A stretch of DNA of 22,578 nt from an uncultured Lachnospiraceae bacterium (GCA_934317845.1 CAKRES010000025.1:1-22578), one strand, 5' to 3'; shown: positions 1-7,845, numbered from the stretch's first letter. The notes: generated by a model from the sequence alone, not told the origin. Made by a program: numbers and translations.

Positions 1-35
1 GTTTTTGTCTCGGCTTTTCGCCGACAACGTATTAG

Positions 36-64
36 ATAATACCATCTCATTTTCCCTTTGTCAA
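36..64 (-). promoter_or_regulatory. Strong sigma-A promoter facing out of the left edge
   Basis: On the minus strand there is a perfect -35 box TTGACA (59-64), a 17-base spacer and the -10 box TATTAT (36-41, 5 of 6 matches). Upstream (65-110) lie several A-tracts, like an UP element. The sequence GTTGTTGACA resembles the -35 region of Firmicutes rRNA promoters. Transcription would begin near 28-30 and leave the window, first crossing a small hairpin (TCGGC/GCCGA, 10-24). The driven gene is not visible. An rRNA or tRNA operon is a guess from promoter strength alone. Confidence 0.7.
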
Positions 65-122
65 CAACTTTTTTCAAATTTTTTTCATTATTTTTTCATT
101 AGGTCTGTTTTATGGTATTTTC

Positions 123-1490
123 CTATACTAAATCCAGTGCCTGCGCCACATTTGAAACACCGATCAGACGGATCCCTGTCAAATCCTGCGCCATTTTTTC
201 TACCTGTTCTAAATTGGTCTGCGGAAGGATGCAAGTTTTGAAACCTAGTTTCTGTGCTTCCTTTACGCGCGGCAGCGGCATAGATACTGCACGGATCTCT
301 CCCGTAAGTCCTACTTCTCCAAAAATGATCGTTTCCCTATCTATGTATCGATTCTTGTAACTGGATGCTATTGCCATTACAATCCCAAGATCAATTGCCG
401 GTTCTGCAAGCTTCAGTCCGCCTGCAACATTGACATATGCATCACATCCGCCCAGAGATAACCCCGCTCTTTTTTCCAGGACTGCCATCAGAAGATTCAC
501 CCGGTTATAATCCAATCCCACTGTGGTACGGCGCGGAAGGTTAAAGCTGGTCTGCGACACAAGTGCCTGAATCTCAATTAAGATCGGACGTGTTCCTTCC
601 ATAGAGCATACAACAACCGAACCGGAAGCATTCATTGGTCTGCCACTCAGCATTACTTCTGATGGATTTGTCACTTCCCTCAATCCCTCCGGCTGCATTT
701 CAAACACTCCAATCTCGTCTGTAGAACCAAAACGATTCTTTACACCACGCAATATACGATATACCGCATGTCGATCCCCCTCAAAATAGAGTACCGTATC
801 CACCATATGTTCTAAAGTTCTTGGTCCCGCTACGACACCTTCCTTCGTCACATGTCCTACGATCCAGATCGTAATCCCCTGCTGTTTTGCAATCTTCATC
901 AGCCGTGCTGTTACTTCACGCACCTGAGATACACTTCCAGCCGCCGATGTCACTTCATCCGCTACCATCGTCTGAATGGAATCAATCACTACCATCTGAG
1001 GCTTTGCTTCTGCAATTGCCTGTTCAATGACATCAATGGATGTTTCACATAACAGGAGCATAGAGGACTCAAACTTTCCAATCCGGTCAGATCTCATCTT
1101 GATCTGCTGCAAAGATTCCTCCCCGGATACATAAAGAAGTTTCATGTGATCAGCACTTAAATTCCGGCATATTTGCAATAACAGTGTGGATTTGCCAATA
1201 CCCGGATCACCTCCAACTAAAATTAGGGAGCCTTCTACAATTCCGCTCCCTAATACCCGATCCAACTCACCAATGTGCGTACTGATCCGTTTCTGACTCA
1301 ATGTGGTTACGTCTTCCATGGATATCGGGCGGTTGCGTTCCTGTGAAGAACGTGCCTGTTTTGCCGTCCTGGCAGAGACAATCCCCTCTTCAAAGGTATT
1401 CCACTCCGCACAGGACGGACACTGCCCCATCCATTTTGATGATTCGTAACCACATTGGGTACAATAATAAACCTGTTTTGTTTTTGCCAT
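123..1490 (-). CDS. radA: DNA repair protein RadA (Sms)
   Basis: RadA is a RecA-related ATPase that helps process recombination intermediates by driving branch migration or unwinding. The 455 residues match the family's usual length. An N-terminal zinc finger has C10, C13, C24 and C27. The Walker A motif GGDPGIGKST is at 93-102 and Walker B VVIDS at about 167-171. The RadA signature KNRFG is at 251-255. The C-terminal third is the Lon-protease-like domain found in RadA. The ATG overlaps the stop codon of the preceding gene as TAATG, so translation is probably coupled. No strong Shine-Dalgarno sequence stands directly before it, which fits coupling. No clear terminator follows; the next signal is the promoter at 36-64. 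Confidence 0.97.
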   Translation of the reverse strand: MAKTKQVYYCTQCGYESSKWMGQCPSCAEWNTFEEGIVSARTAKQARSSQERNRPISMEDVTTLSQKRISTHIGELDRVLGSGIVEGSLILVGGDPGIGKSTLLLQICRNLSADHMKLLYVSGEESLQQIKMRSDRIGKFESSMLLLCETSIDVIEQAIAEAKPQMVVIDSIQTMVADEVTSAAGSVSQVREVTARLMKIAKQQGITIWIVGHVTKEGVVAGPRTLEHMVDTVLYFEGDRHAVYRILRGVKNRFGSTDEIGVFEMQPEGLREVTNPSEVMLSGRPMNASGSVVVCSMEGTRPILIEIQALVSQTSFNLPRRTTVGLDYNRVNLLMAVLEKRAGLSLGGCDAYVNVAGGLKLAEPAIDLGIVMAIASSYKNRYIDRETIIFGEVGLTGEIRAVSMPLPRVKEAQKLGFKTCILPQTNLEQVEKMAQDLTGIRLIGVSNVAQALDLV

Positions 1491-1903
1491 TAAATATGAT
1501 CCACCTGAATAGCTACCTGAGTACCTTCTCCCAATTCCACACTAATCGGAAGCTTACCGCCTAAGTTTGTTTTAACATTACCGGCATCATTGCCGTTGAT
1601 GGTAACTTTATATTCATTCTCCGGCTCAAGCTCCAATGTAACCATGGCGTCTTCCGGTCCCTCTACTTCAAATGTCACACTTCCTTCTGATGCATTCAAA
1701 TGATGCACAGCCGTTCCCGGAACAGACTCATAGACAAATAGGCCATTTCGTTCCAGCTTGGTGATCTCATGAAATGTTTTAATCTTATATAAATCACCAT
1801 CATGTTCAAAATCTGCCTTTTTCGTCTTTGTTGCTAATTTATAATTGCCAAAACTGATCGTTCCATCATTCTCTGTACGAATTAATTCTTCTACTACTGC
1901 CAT
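1490..1903 (-). CDS. Conserved hypothetical protein, coupled to radA
   Basis: This 137-residue acidic protein has no signal peptide or membrane helix. The C-terminal two thirds look all-beta: alternating strands from about residue 50, including VTFEVEGPEDAMVTLELE, and a Gly-rich turn near NLGGKLP. I do not recognise a catalytic motif. Similar short Lachnospiraceae proteins are sometimes labelled endosialidase in databases; I see nothing here that supports that activity. The start is well fixed: AGGAGG (1912-1917) lies eight bases before the ATG. Its stop overlaps the radA start by one base, and its promoter is at 1937-1945, so it heads a two-gene unit with radA. A link to DNA repair is only positional. 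Confidence 0.85.
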   Translation of the reverse strand: MAVVEELIRTENDGTISFGNYKLATKTKKADFEHDGDLYKIKTFHEITKLERNGLFVYESVPGTAVHHLNASEGSVTFEVEGPEDAMVTLELEPENEYKVTINGNDAGNVKTNLGGKLPISVELGEGTQVAIQVDHI

Positions 1904-1936
1904 AACTGGATCCTCCTAGTTGTATTTTGTGTATTT

Positions 1937-1945
1937 AGTATAACA
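1937..1945 (-). promoter_or_regulatory. Extended -10 promoter for the hypothetical-radA unit
   Basis: The minus strand reads TGTTATACT: a -10 box TATACT (1937-1942) with the extended TG one base upstream (1944-1945). No good -35 box is seen, as is common for extended -10 promoters. An imperfectly placed inverted repeat, ATAACA (1940-1945) and TGTTAT (1956-1961), overlaps it and could be an operator. Confidence 0.55.
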
Positions 1946-2019
1946 AATTTCTCTCTGTTATGCTACTATTTCTCGTCGTTTTTCACCAAATTTTTACACG
2001 TTTTCCCTATCGCCTGCAT

Positions 2020-4470
2020 CTACGAAACTTTAAAATAAAGTTTCTTTTTTCTAGTTGTTACAGAAACATGATCTCCTGCTTTGATCACGCCTGCAAGGAT
2101 CTCATCTGCCATCTTATCTTCCAATTCTGTCTGAATTGCCCGGCGAAGCGGTCTTGCTCCATAAACTTTATCTGTTCCTTTCTCTAAGAGATAAGAAATA
2201 GCATGATAGTCCAGGCGGATAGCAATATCCATTTGTTCCTTTGTTCGCTGTGCCACACGTTTCACCATCAGTTCTACAATATCTTTGAGATTGTCCTTGG
2301 TCAGCATATGGAATACGATCGTTTCATCAATACGATTAATAAATTCCGGTTTGAATAATCGCTTTACCTCCGCCATCACAGCATTTTTCATACGATCATG
2401 CTCCAGCTTTTCGTCTTCTTTGGCTGTAAATCCAAGCTGCTTTGGTTCTACAATATTCTTTGCACCGCAGTTTGACGTCATAATGATAATGGTATTTTTA
2501 AAACTTACCTTTCTCCCCTGTGAATCGGTTATGTGGCCTTCATCCAATACCTGCAATAATACATTAAAGACATCCGGATGGGCTTTTTCAATCTCATCAA
2601 ACAAAATGACGGAGTAAGGATTCCTACGCACCTTTTCGCTTAATTGTCCTCCTTCTTCATATCCTACATATCCCGGAGGAGATCCGATCATCTTAGACAC
2701 GCTGTAGGACTCCATGTATTCTGACATGTCAACCCGGATAATATTTTTCTCACTTCCAAACACAGTCTCCGCAAGTGCTTTGCAAAGTTCAGTTTTCCCT
2801 ACACCCGTCGGACCCAAGAACAAAAAGGATCCAATCGGATGGTTCGGCTCTTTCATTCCCACACGTCCACGTTTTACTGCATGTGCCACGGCAGCAACTG
2901 CCTCGTCCTGCCCGATCACTCTTTTATGCAATTCTTCTTCCAGATGCAGCAAACGTTCTTTCTCTTCCTGCGCCAGCCGACTCACCGGAATTTTGGTAAT
3001 CAGGGATACAATCTGTGCAATATCTTCCGGTGTTACTTCAATCGAGCTTTCTTGCTGTTCTTTTTGTTTCCGAAGAATGGATCGTTCCAATTTCTTTTGC
3101 AGTTTATTTTCTTCTTTTTTTGTTTCCTTGGCCGATTCAAAATTACCAGATAATATTTCTTGTTCCTTGCGTTCCTTTAGAGAGGATACCTGCATCCGAA
3201 GTGATGCGATCATCTCGCTGTCTTCTACTTCTCCGATACGTTTTCTGGCAGCTGCTTCATCGATCACATCAATGGCTTTATCCGGCATAAAACGATCATT
3301 CATATATCGGGCAGATAATGTTACCGCCTGTTTAAGTGCTTCATCTGTGATGATCACACGGTGAAATTTTTCGTAGTGAGAGCGCAGTCCCTTTAAAATG
3401 TTTAAAGTCTGTTCTTCGTTTGGTTCCTCAATCTCAATCGGCTGGAAACGGCGTTCCAACGCAGCATCCTTTTCGATATATTTGCGATATTCTTCTTTGG
3501 TTGTTGCACCGATCACCTGAATCTCACCTCTGGAAAGTGCAGGTTTTAAAATGTTAGATGCATCCATTGCGCCCTCTGCATTTCCAGCACCGATGATCGT
3601 ATGGATCTCATCAATGAACAATAAGACTTCTCCGGAATTTTTCAGTTCCTCCAGCAGCCTCTTGATCCGTTCCTCAAATTCTCCTCTATATTTGGTTCCG
3701 GCAACCATACCGGACAGATCCAGTGTCAACACTACTTTATCAGCAATTGATGTCGGAGCTGCACCGTCCACAATATACTGTGCCAATCCTTCTACTACCG
3801 CTGTTTTTCCTACTCCCGGCTCGCCAAGAAGGCATGGATTATTCTTGTTTCTGCGGCTTAAGATCTGCACCATACGCTGCATTTCATTTTCTCTTCCGAT
3901 CACCGGATCCAGCTTGCCTTCCTTTGCTGCCTCATTCAGATTTCTGGTATAGCGGTCTAACGTTGGTGTTTTGCTTTTACTCCTGCTCTTTCCACTATAG
4001 TACGCAGTGTACTCATTTCTTGCACGGTTTGGCTCTACTCCAAGCACCACCAATACATCTACAAACAGCTTCTGTACGGAAGCCCCCAATGTATTCAAAA
4101 AACGGATCGCTACACAATCTCTTTCTTTCAACAGTGCCAGCAATATGTGTTCCGTTCCAGCTAATGCCTGACCGTAAGCTTCCGCCTCTTTCTTTGCCTG
4201 TTCCATCACACGCATGGCACGTTTGGTAAACTTTCCTTTTCCTTTGGTGACCACACCGCCATCCTGATTTACCAGCTGGTCTGCCAGTTTGGCAACATTT
4301 TCTAATGTCACCTGATTCTCATTTAAGATCCGGCATGCCACGCCCTTCTTTTCTTTTAATAATCCCATAAGGATATGCTCTGTTCCCACAAACTCCTGCT
4401 TACGCACTGTTGCCTGCCGGAGTGCAGCACTAATCGCACAGTTTGCATTTTCTGTAAATTGATTCTGCAT
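2020..4470 (-). CDS. clpC: AAA+ unfoldase ClpC
   Basis: ClpC unfolds proteins and feeds them into the ClpP protease. All parts are present in 816 residues: a double Clp N-domain (about 1-145), AAA1 with Walker A GEPGVGKT at 216-223 and Walker B LLFIDE at 283-288, a coiled-coil middle domain of the ClpC/UVR type (about 415-475), AAA2 with Walker A GPTGVGKT at 553-560, and an LGF tripeptide at about 679-681 in the position of the ClpP-docking loop. AAGGAGG stands just before the ATG and overlaps the end of the GntR gene, which lies only 11 bases upstream, so the two are surely cotranscribed. In Bacillus clpC follows ctsR-mcsA-mcsB. None of those is here, which suggests a different control logic. 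Confidence 0.97.
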   Translation of the reverse strand: MQNQFTENANCAISAALRQATVRKQEFVGTEHILMGLLKEKKGVACRILNENQVTLENVAKLADQLVNQDGGVVTKGKGKFTKRAMRVMEQAKKEAEAYGQALAGTEHILLALLKERDCVAIRFLNTLGASVQKLFVDVLVVLGVEPNRARNEYTAYYSGKSRSKSKTPTLDRYTRNLNEAAKEGKLDPVIGRENEMQRMVQILSRRNKNNPCLLGEPGVGKTAVVEGLAQYIVDGAAPTSIADKVVLTLDLSGMVAGTKYRGEFEERIKRLLEELKNSGEVLLFIDEIHTIIGAGNAEGAMDASNILKPALSRGEIQVIGATTKEEYRKYIEKDAALERRFQPIEIEEPNEEQTLNILKGLRSHYEKFHRVIITDEALKQAVTLSARYMNDRFMPDKAIDVIDEAAARKRIGEVEDSEMIASLRMQVSSLKERKEQEILSGNFESAKETKKEENKLQKKLERSILRKQKEQQESSIEVTPEDIAQIVSLITKIPVSRLAQEEKERLLHLEEELHKRVIGQDEAVAAVAHAVKRGRVGMKEPNHPIGSFLFLGPTGVGKTELCKALAETVFGSEKNIIRVDMSEYMESYSVSKMIGSPPGYVGYEEGGQLSEKVRRNPYSVILFDEIEKAHPDVFNVLLQVLDEGHITDSQGRKVSFKNTIIIMTSNCGAKNIVEPKQLGFTAKEDEKLEHDRMKNAVMAEVKRLFKPEFINRIDETIVFHMLTKDNLKDIVELMVKRVAQRTKEQMDIAIRLDYHAISYLLEKGTDKVYGARPLRRAIQTELEDKMADEILAGVIKAGDHVSVTTRKKKLYFKVS
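2024..2044 (-). repeat. Perfect 9-bp hairpin in the last codons of clpC
   Basis: GAAACTTTA (2024-2032) pairs with TAAAGTTTC (2036-2044) across a 3-base loop. It lies in the last clpC codons. On the minus strand it is not followed by a T-run, so it is not a standard terminator for clpC. On the plus strand six T follow, but no plus-strand gene ends here. It might protect the 3' end of the mRNA or be chance in AT-rich sequence. Confidence 0.45.
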
Positions 4471-4481
4471 GATCGTCCTCC

Positions 4482-4853
4482 TTATTCTGCATCAAATTCC
4501 TGATAAAAATCTTTTATGATCTGTTGTAATTCTTCTACCGCCATATGTCTGCATTTGGCTTCTGCCACCAAAAGCTTCATCGTCATTTCCAGATCATCAC
4601 GCGGTCTTGTACTCGTTTCTATGTGAATGACGGCTCCATGCCTGCGATCCATCATTAAGTACCCTTCCTGACGCAGCATCGCATAGGCTTTGTTTACCGT
4701 ATGCATATTCACTCCAAGTTCTTCTGCCAACTGACGAACAGAGGGAAGTGATTCCCCATTTTTCATTTCTTCTTTGGCAATCCCTAAAACGATCTGGTTA
4801 CGAAGCTGGATGTAGATTGCCTCATCACTATTAAAATCAATATGAATCGTCAT
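4482..4853 (-). CDS. GntR-family (YtrA-type) transcriptional regulator
   Basis: A short DNA-binding repressor. The winged helix-turn-helix of the GntR family covers about residues 10-72, with the typical LPSVRQLAEELGVN and a recognition helix near NMHTVNKAY. Only about 50 residues follow, forecast as two helices, which is the small dimerisation tail of the YtrA subfamily; there is no ligand-binding domain of the FadR or HutC kind. In-frame ATG codons also exist at 4862 and 4898. The one at 4898 lies inside the palindromic operator and at or before the expected transcription start, so it is unlikely. AAAAGAG lies nine bases before the ATG at 4853, which I prefer. The gene leads directly into clpC and probably represses its own operon. 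Confidence 0.88.
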   Translation of the reverse strand: MTIHIDFNSDEAIYIQLRNQIVLGIAKEEMKNGESLPSVRQLAEELGVNMHTVNKAYAMLRQEGYLMMDRRHGAVIHIETSTRPRDDLEMTMKLLVAEAKCRHMAVEELQQIIKDFYQEFDAE

Positions 4854-4885
4854 ATCTTTCATCTCTTTTCTATCGTGTTCGTTAT

Positions 4886-4912
4886 ATATGTTATACATTC
4901 ACTATAACATAT
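4886..4912 (-). promoter_or_regulatory. Perfect palindromic operator of the gntR-clpC operon
   Basis: ATATGTTATA (4886-4895) and TATAACATAT (4903-4912) form a perfect 10-bp inverted repeat with a 7-base spacer. It covers the -10 box of the promoter. Short GntR/YtrA proteins bind such AT-rich palindromes next to their own genes, so autorepression is the simple reading. The binding itself is inferred. Confidence 0.7.
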
Positions 4913-4929
4913 GGAATAAAAAATAACAA
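4901..4929 (-). promoter_or_regulatory. Promoter of gntR-clpC
   Basis: The minus strand shows -35 TTGTTA (4924-4929), a 17-base spacer and -10 TATAGT (4901-4906, 5 of 6). The -10 box lies in one arm of the palindrome at 4886-4912. The -35 box lies in the descending arm of the terminator of the gene upstream. Confidence 0.65.
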
Positions 4930-4951
4930 GGAGATTTCTCTCCCTGCTATT
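4914..4951 (-). terminator. Intrinsic terminator after the HAD phosphatase gene
   Basis: On the minus strand a 13-bp stem (arms 4939-4951 and 4922-4934, two G-T pairs) encloses the loop GAAA and is followed by a T-rich tail (4914-4921). It starts four bases after the HAD stop codon and separates that gene from gntR-clpC. Confidence 0.8.
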
Positions 4952-4955
4952 TTCT

Positions 4956-5750
4956 TTACTCCATGCCAAGCACTACATGTTTGATCACATTCATCACGCC
5001 CTGCTCATCATTGGTACCCGTGATATGTGCTGCAATCTTTTTAATTCCTTCGTGTGCATTTCCCATTGCGTAGCTTTCTTTGGCTTCCTTTAACAGTTCA
5101 TAATCATTCATATAGTCGCCAAACGCCATTGTTTCTTCATAGGAAATACCAAGAGATTTCCGGATCTGTTTTAATGCCATTCCTTTATTTACATCGGCAT
5201 TCATCACGTCCATCCAATGTTCCCCGGACATCTGATAATTGAGCCGGTCGCGGAAACATTTTTTAAATGCCGGATATAAGGTCTGCTCCATATTCTGCTC
5301 ATCGAACACCGCAATTTTAAATATTTCATCCTTGACATCCAGAACATTGTCTACAATTACCTGATTTACATAATAACTGGCGATCTCATCCTCTGCTTCT
5401 GTCGAACCAAAGTACTCATGATACGTGCCATGTTTTCCGCAAAGAAGCATCTTTCCACCGCCTCTTCGCACCTGCTCCACGATCTCTTCCACCAGCTCCC
5501 ACGCCAGCAGAGAAACCGATACCGACTCCTGCTGATATACTACATTTGCACCGTTATCACAGATAAATACAATGTCATCCAGATAATCTTCAAACTGTTT
5601 TTTCAGTGTGGCGTAGGATCTGCCACTAGCCACAGCAAATAAAATATCTCTTTCATATAATTTGCGCATCACCACATCAAAATCCGGTGGCAGCTGCTTC
5701 TTACTGTCTAATAAAGTCCCGTCCATGTCGGTCGCAATTAATCGTATCAT
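4956..5750 (-). CDS. Cof-type HAD-family sugar-phosphatase-like hydrolase
   Basis: A haloacid-dehalogenase-superfamily phosphatase of the Cof/IIB group, 264 residues, cytosolic. Motif I is DMDGT (D8 nucleophile, D10 acid/base). Motif IV is AFGDYMNDYELL near the C-terminus, with the Mg-binding Asp pair. The middle carries the IIB-type alpha/beta cap. Family members act on sugar phosphates, FMN, PLP or similar small phosphates; the substrate cannot be read from sequence. An upstream in-frame ATG at 5777 exists, but GGGAGG (5757-5762) lies six bases before the ATG at 5750, which is the better start and gives the usual MIRLIATDMDGT beginning. It seems to be a single-gene unit between the purD terminator and its own terminator. 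No clear promoter is seen. Confidence 0.93.
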   Translation of the reverse strand: MIRLIATDMDGTLLDSKKQLPPDFDVVMRKLYERDILFAVASGRSYATLKKQFEDYLDDIVFICDNGANVVYQQESVSVSLLAWELVEEIVEQVRRGGGKMLLCGKHGTYHEYFGSTEAEDEIASYYVNQVIVDNVLDVKDEIFKIAVFDEQNMEQTLYPAFKKCFRDRLNYQMSGEHWMDVMNADVNKGMALKQIRKSLGISYEETMAFGDYMNDYELLKEAKESYAMGNAHEGIKKIAAHITGTNDEQGVMNVIKHVVLGME

Positions 5751-5815
5751 CTTCATCCTCCCACTATGAGAAAACACGAAACCATGCTTCTCTAGTTATC
5801 ATTGCAGGCAGCCAT

Positions 5816-5830
5816 TCTCCTTTCAGGAGA
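5816..5830 (-). repeat. Small hairpin upstream of the HAD gene
   Basis: TCTCCT (5816-5821) and AGGAGA (5825-5830) form a 6-bp inverted repeat with a 3-base loop in the leader between the purD terminator and the HAD gene. It would hide an SD-like AGGAGA, but no start codon follows it at a useful distance. The function is unknown and it may be chance. Confidence 0.3.
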
Positions 5831-5850
5831 TCTACGTCTTGTTGTCTACA

Positions 5851-5880
5851 TAAAAAACAAGCGGTTAAAAAACCGCTTGT
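5851..5880 (-). terminator. Intrinsic terminator of purMND
   Basis: On the minus strand ACAAGCGGTT and AACCGCTTGT (5857-5866 and 5871-5880) form a perfect 10-bp stem with a 4-base loop, followed directly by a T-run (5851-5857). It lies 33 bases after the purD stop codon. Confidence 0.9.
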
Positions 5881-5913
5881 ATCATACCTCATTTTGTCAA
5901 AAAAGGCAACTAT

Positions 5914-7185
5914 TTACTGTTCATCGATCGCTTTTCCAATGTCATGGCGCATATATTTGTTTTCAAATGATACCCATTCGGTTGCTTTATAGGCATTCGC
6001 ACGTGCCTCGATCAGATCTTTTCCTTTAGCGGTAATGCCAAGTACACGTCCGCCATTGGTTACAACACCGGCTGCTGTCTGTTTCGTTCCGGCATGGAAC
6101 GCATAGTATCCTTCTTCCTGGTCAAAACGCTCTAAGCCCTCGATCAAGAAACCTTTGTCATATTTCTCCGGATAACCATCAGAAGCCAGTACCACACAGA
6201 CCGCGGCATTATCCTCAAATTCCAGATCAATCTCATCCAGCTTGCCATCAATACATGCTTCCATTACATCAATAATATCATTTTTCATACGTGGCAGTAC
6301 AACCTGTGCTTCCGGATCTCCAAAACGTGCGTTGTATTCCAGCACCTTTGTTCCGTCCGGTGTCAGCATCAGACCACAGAACAATACACCGACAAACGGA
6401 CGTCCTTCTGCCTTCATTGCATCCATCGTTGGCTGATATACATGCTTCATACAGAAATCTGCTACTTCATCGGTATAGAATGGACTTGGTGAGAAGGTTC
6501 CCATTCCACCAGTGTTCAGTCCCTGATCGCCATCTTTGGCACGCTTGTGATCCTGTGCTGATGTCATTGTCTTAATATGCGTTCCATCGCAGAAGCAAAG
6601 AACAGATACTTCACGCCCTGTCATAAACTCCTCTACCACGATCGTATCTCCGGCAGAACCAAACTGTTTATCTAACATTAAGGTTTTTACACCCTCTTTG
6701 GCCTCTTCTCTCGTATTACAGATCAGCACGCCTTTTCCAAGTGCCAATCCGTCCGCCTTTAAAACGATCGGCATCTTAGCTGTTTCCAGATAAGCAAGTG
6801 CTGCTTCCGGTGAATCAAATGTCTCATATGCCGCAGTCGGGATGTTATATTTTTTCATGAGGTCTTTTGAAAATGCTTTACTTCCTTCAATGATCGCTGC
6901 ATTTTTTCTTGGCCCAAACACACGCAGTCCCTGTGCCTCAAATGCATCTACCATACCTGCTACAAGCGGATCATCCATTCCAACGATCGTCAGATCGATT
7001 TCTTTTTCTTTTGCAAATGCCACCATCTCTGCAATGTCCATTGCAGGGATCGGAACACATTCTGCAAGCTGCGCAATACCGGCATTTCCCGGTGCACAAT
7101 ATATTTTGTCCACACGTTTACTCTTTGCTACGCTTGTTACGATCGCATGCTCACGTCCACCACTACCAACTACCAAAACTTTCAT
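5914..7185 (-). CDS. purD: Phosphoribosylamine--glycine ligase (GAR synthetase)
   Basis: PurD joins glycine to phosphoribosylamine using ATP, the second step of purine synthesis. The 423 residues match the family's length. The N-terminal nucleotide fold begins MKVLVVGSGGREHA. The ATP-grasp core shows KADGLALGKGV (about 143-153), GLNTGGMGTFSPSPFY (about 222-237) and the Mg/ATP-site NARFGDPEAQ (285-294). The usual VGPE-PLV loop reads VGMDDPLV (68-75), a mild variant. A good AGGAGG lies before the ATG. It is the last gene of purM-purN-purD, 30 bases after purN. Confidence 0.97.
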   Translation of the reverse strand: MKVLVVGSGGREHAIVTSVAKSKRVDKIYCAPGNAGIAQLAECVPIPAMDIAEMVAFAKEKEIDLTIVGMDDPLVAGMVDAFEAQGLRVFGPRKNAAIIEGSKAFSKDLMKKYNIPTAAYETFDSPEAALAYLETAKMPIVLKADGLALGKGVLICNTREEAKEGVKTLMLDKQFGSAGDTIVVEEFMTGREVSVLCFCDGTHIKTMTSAQDHKRAKDGDQGLNTGGMGTFSPSPFYTDEVADFCMKHVYQPTMDAMKAEGRPFVGVLFCGLMLTPDGTKVLEYNARFGDPEAQVVLPRMKNDIIDVMEACIDGKLDEIDLEFEDNAAVCVVLASDGYPEKYDKGFLIEGLERFDQEEGYYAFHAGTKQTAAGVVTNGGRVLGITAKGKDLIEARANAYKATEWVSFENKYMRHDIGKAIDEQ

Positions 7186-7215
7186 CGGTTCTGCCTCCTT
7201 GTTGTCTCTTCTACA

Positions 7216-7845
7216 CTACTCGTTTGCAATCATTACTTTGCCATCTTCCACGCTGACTCTTCCATTTGCGATCAGATTGATCGCTTCCGGCATAATCTTC
7301 CACTCTGCTTCCTGCATAATGCGCTTTTGCAATACTTCCGGCGTATCTCCTTCTTTTACTGCTACCGCTTTTTGTAAAATGATCGGACCGGTATCGGTTC
7401 CTTTATCTACAAAATGAACGGTTGCTCCGGAAAGCTTTACGCCACGCGCCAGTGCCGCTTCGTGAACCTTCAAACCATAGTACCCGGTTCCACAAAAGGA
7501 CGGAATCAGGGATGGATGAATATTGATAATACGATTCTCGTAGGCTTCGATCATCTGCTCCGGGATCACTACTAAAAATCCGGCCAACACAATCAGATCT
7601 ACCTCGTATTCTTTTACTTTTTCTAACAAAGCAGTGTTGAACAGTGCTCTGCTCTCATATTCCTTTGGAGAAATGCAGACCGCATCAATTCCTGCCTTTT
7701 TTGCACGTTCCAGTGCATAGGCTCCGGCATTGTTACTGATTACAACAGAAATCTCTGCATTGGTGATCGTCTGGTCTGCCACTGCATCTATAATTGCCTG
7801 AAGATTGGTTCCGCCGCCGGACACCAGTACCGCAATCTTTAACAT
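7216..7845 (-). CDS. purN: Phosphoribosylglycinamide formyltransferase (GAR transformylase)
   Basis: PurN transfers a formyl group from 10-formyl-tetrahydrofolate to GAR, the third purine step. In its 209 residues the phosphate-binding SGGGTNLQAI is at 9-18. The catalytic set is visible: N108 and H110 in INIHPSLIPSF and D151 in GTDTGPI, matching N106, H108 and D144 of the E. coli enzyme. The start overlaps the purM stop by 7 bases, and AAAGGTG upstream lies inside the end of purM, so translation is coupled. The product of this step is the substrate for the next enzyme, PurL, which is not in this window. Confidence 0.97.
   Translation of the reverse strand: MLKIAVLVSGGGTNLQAIIDAVADQTITNAEISVVISNNAGAYALERAKKAGIDAVCISPKEYESRALFNTALLEKVKEYEVDLIVLAGFLVVIPEQMIEAYENRIINIHPSLIPSFCGTGYYGLKVHEAALARGVKLSGATVHFVDKGTDTGPIILQKAVAVKEGDTPEVLQKRIMQEAEWKIMPEAINLIANGRVSVEDGKVMIANE

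Noticed and set aside
5..241. 78-codon plus-strand frame at the left edge
   Set aside because: It runs over the strong minus-strand promoter and the end of radA and has no start signal or homology I can recognise.
2024..2050. Plus-strand terminator (hairpin with six T)
   Set aside because: No plus-strand gene precedes it, the stem is AT-rich, and it is inside clpC codons.
2714..3364. Long open frame of 216 codons on the plus strand
   Set aside because: It lies wholly antisense to clpC, has no Shine-Dalgarno sequence or recognisable domain, and is explained by clpC codon bias.
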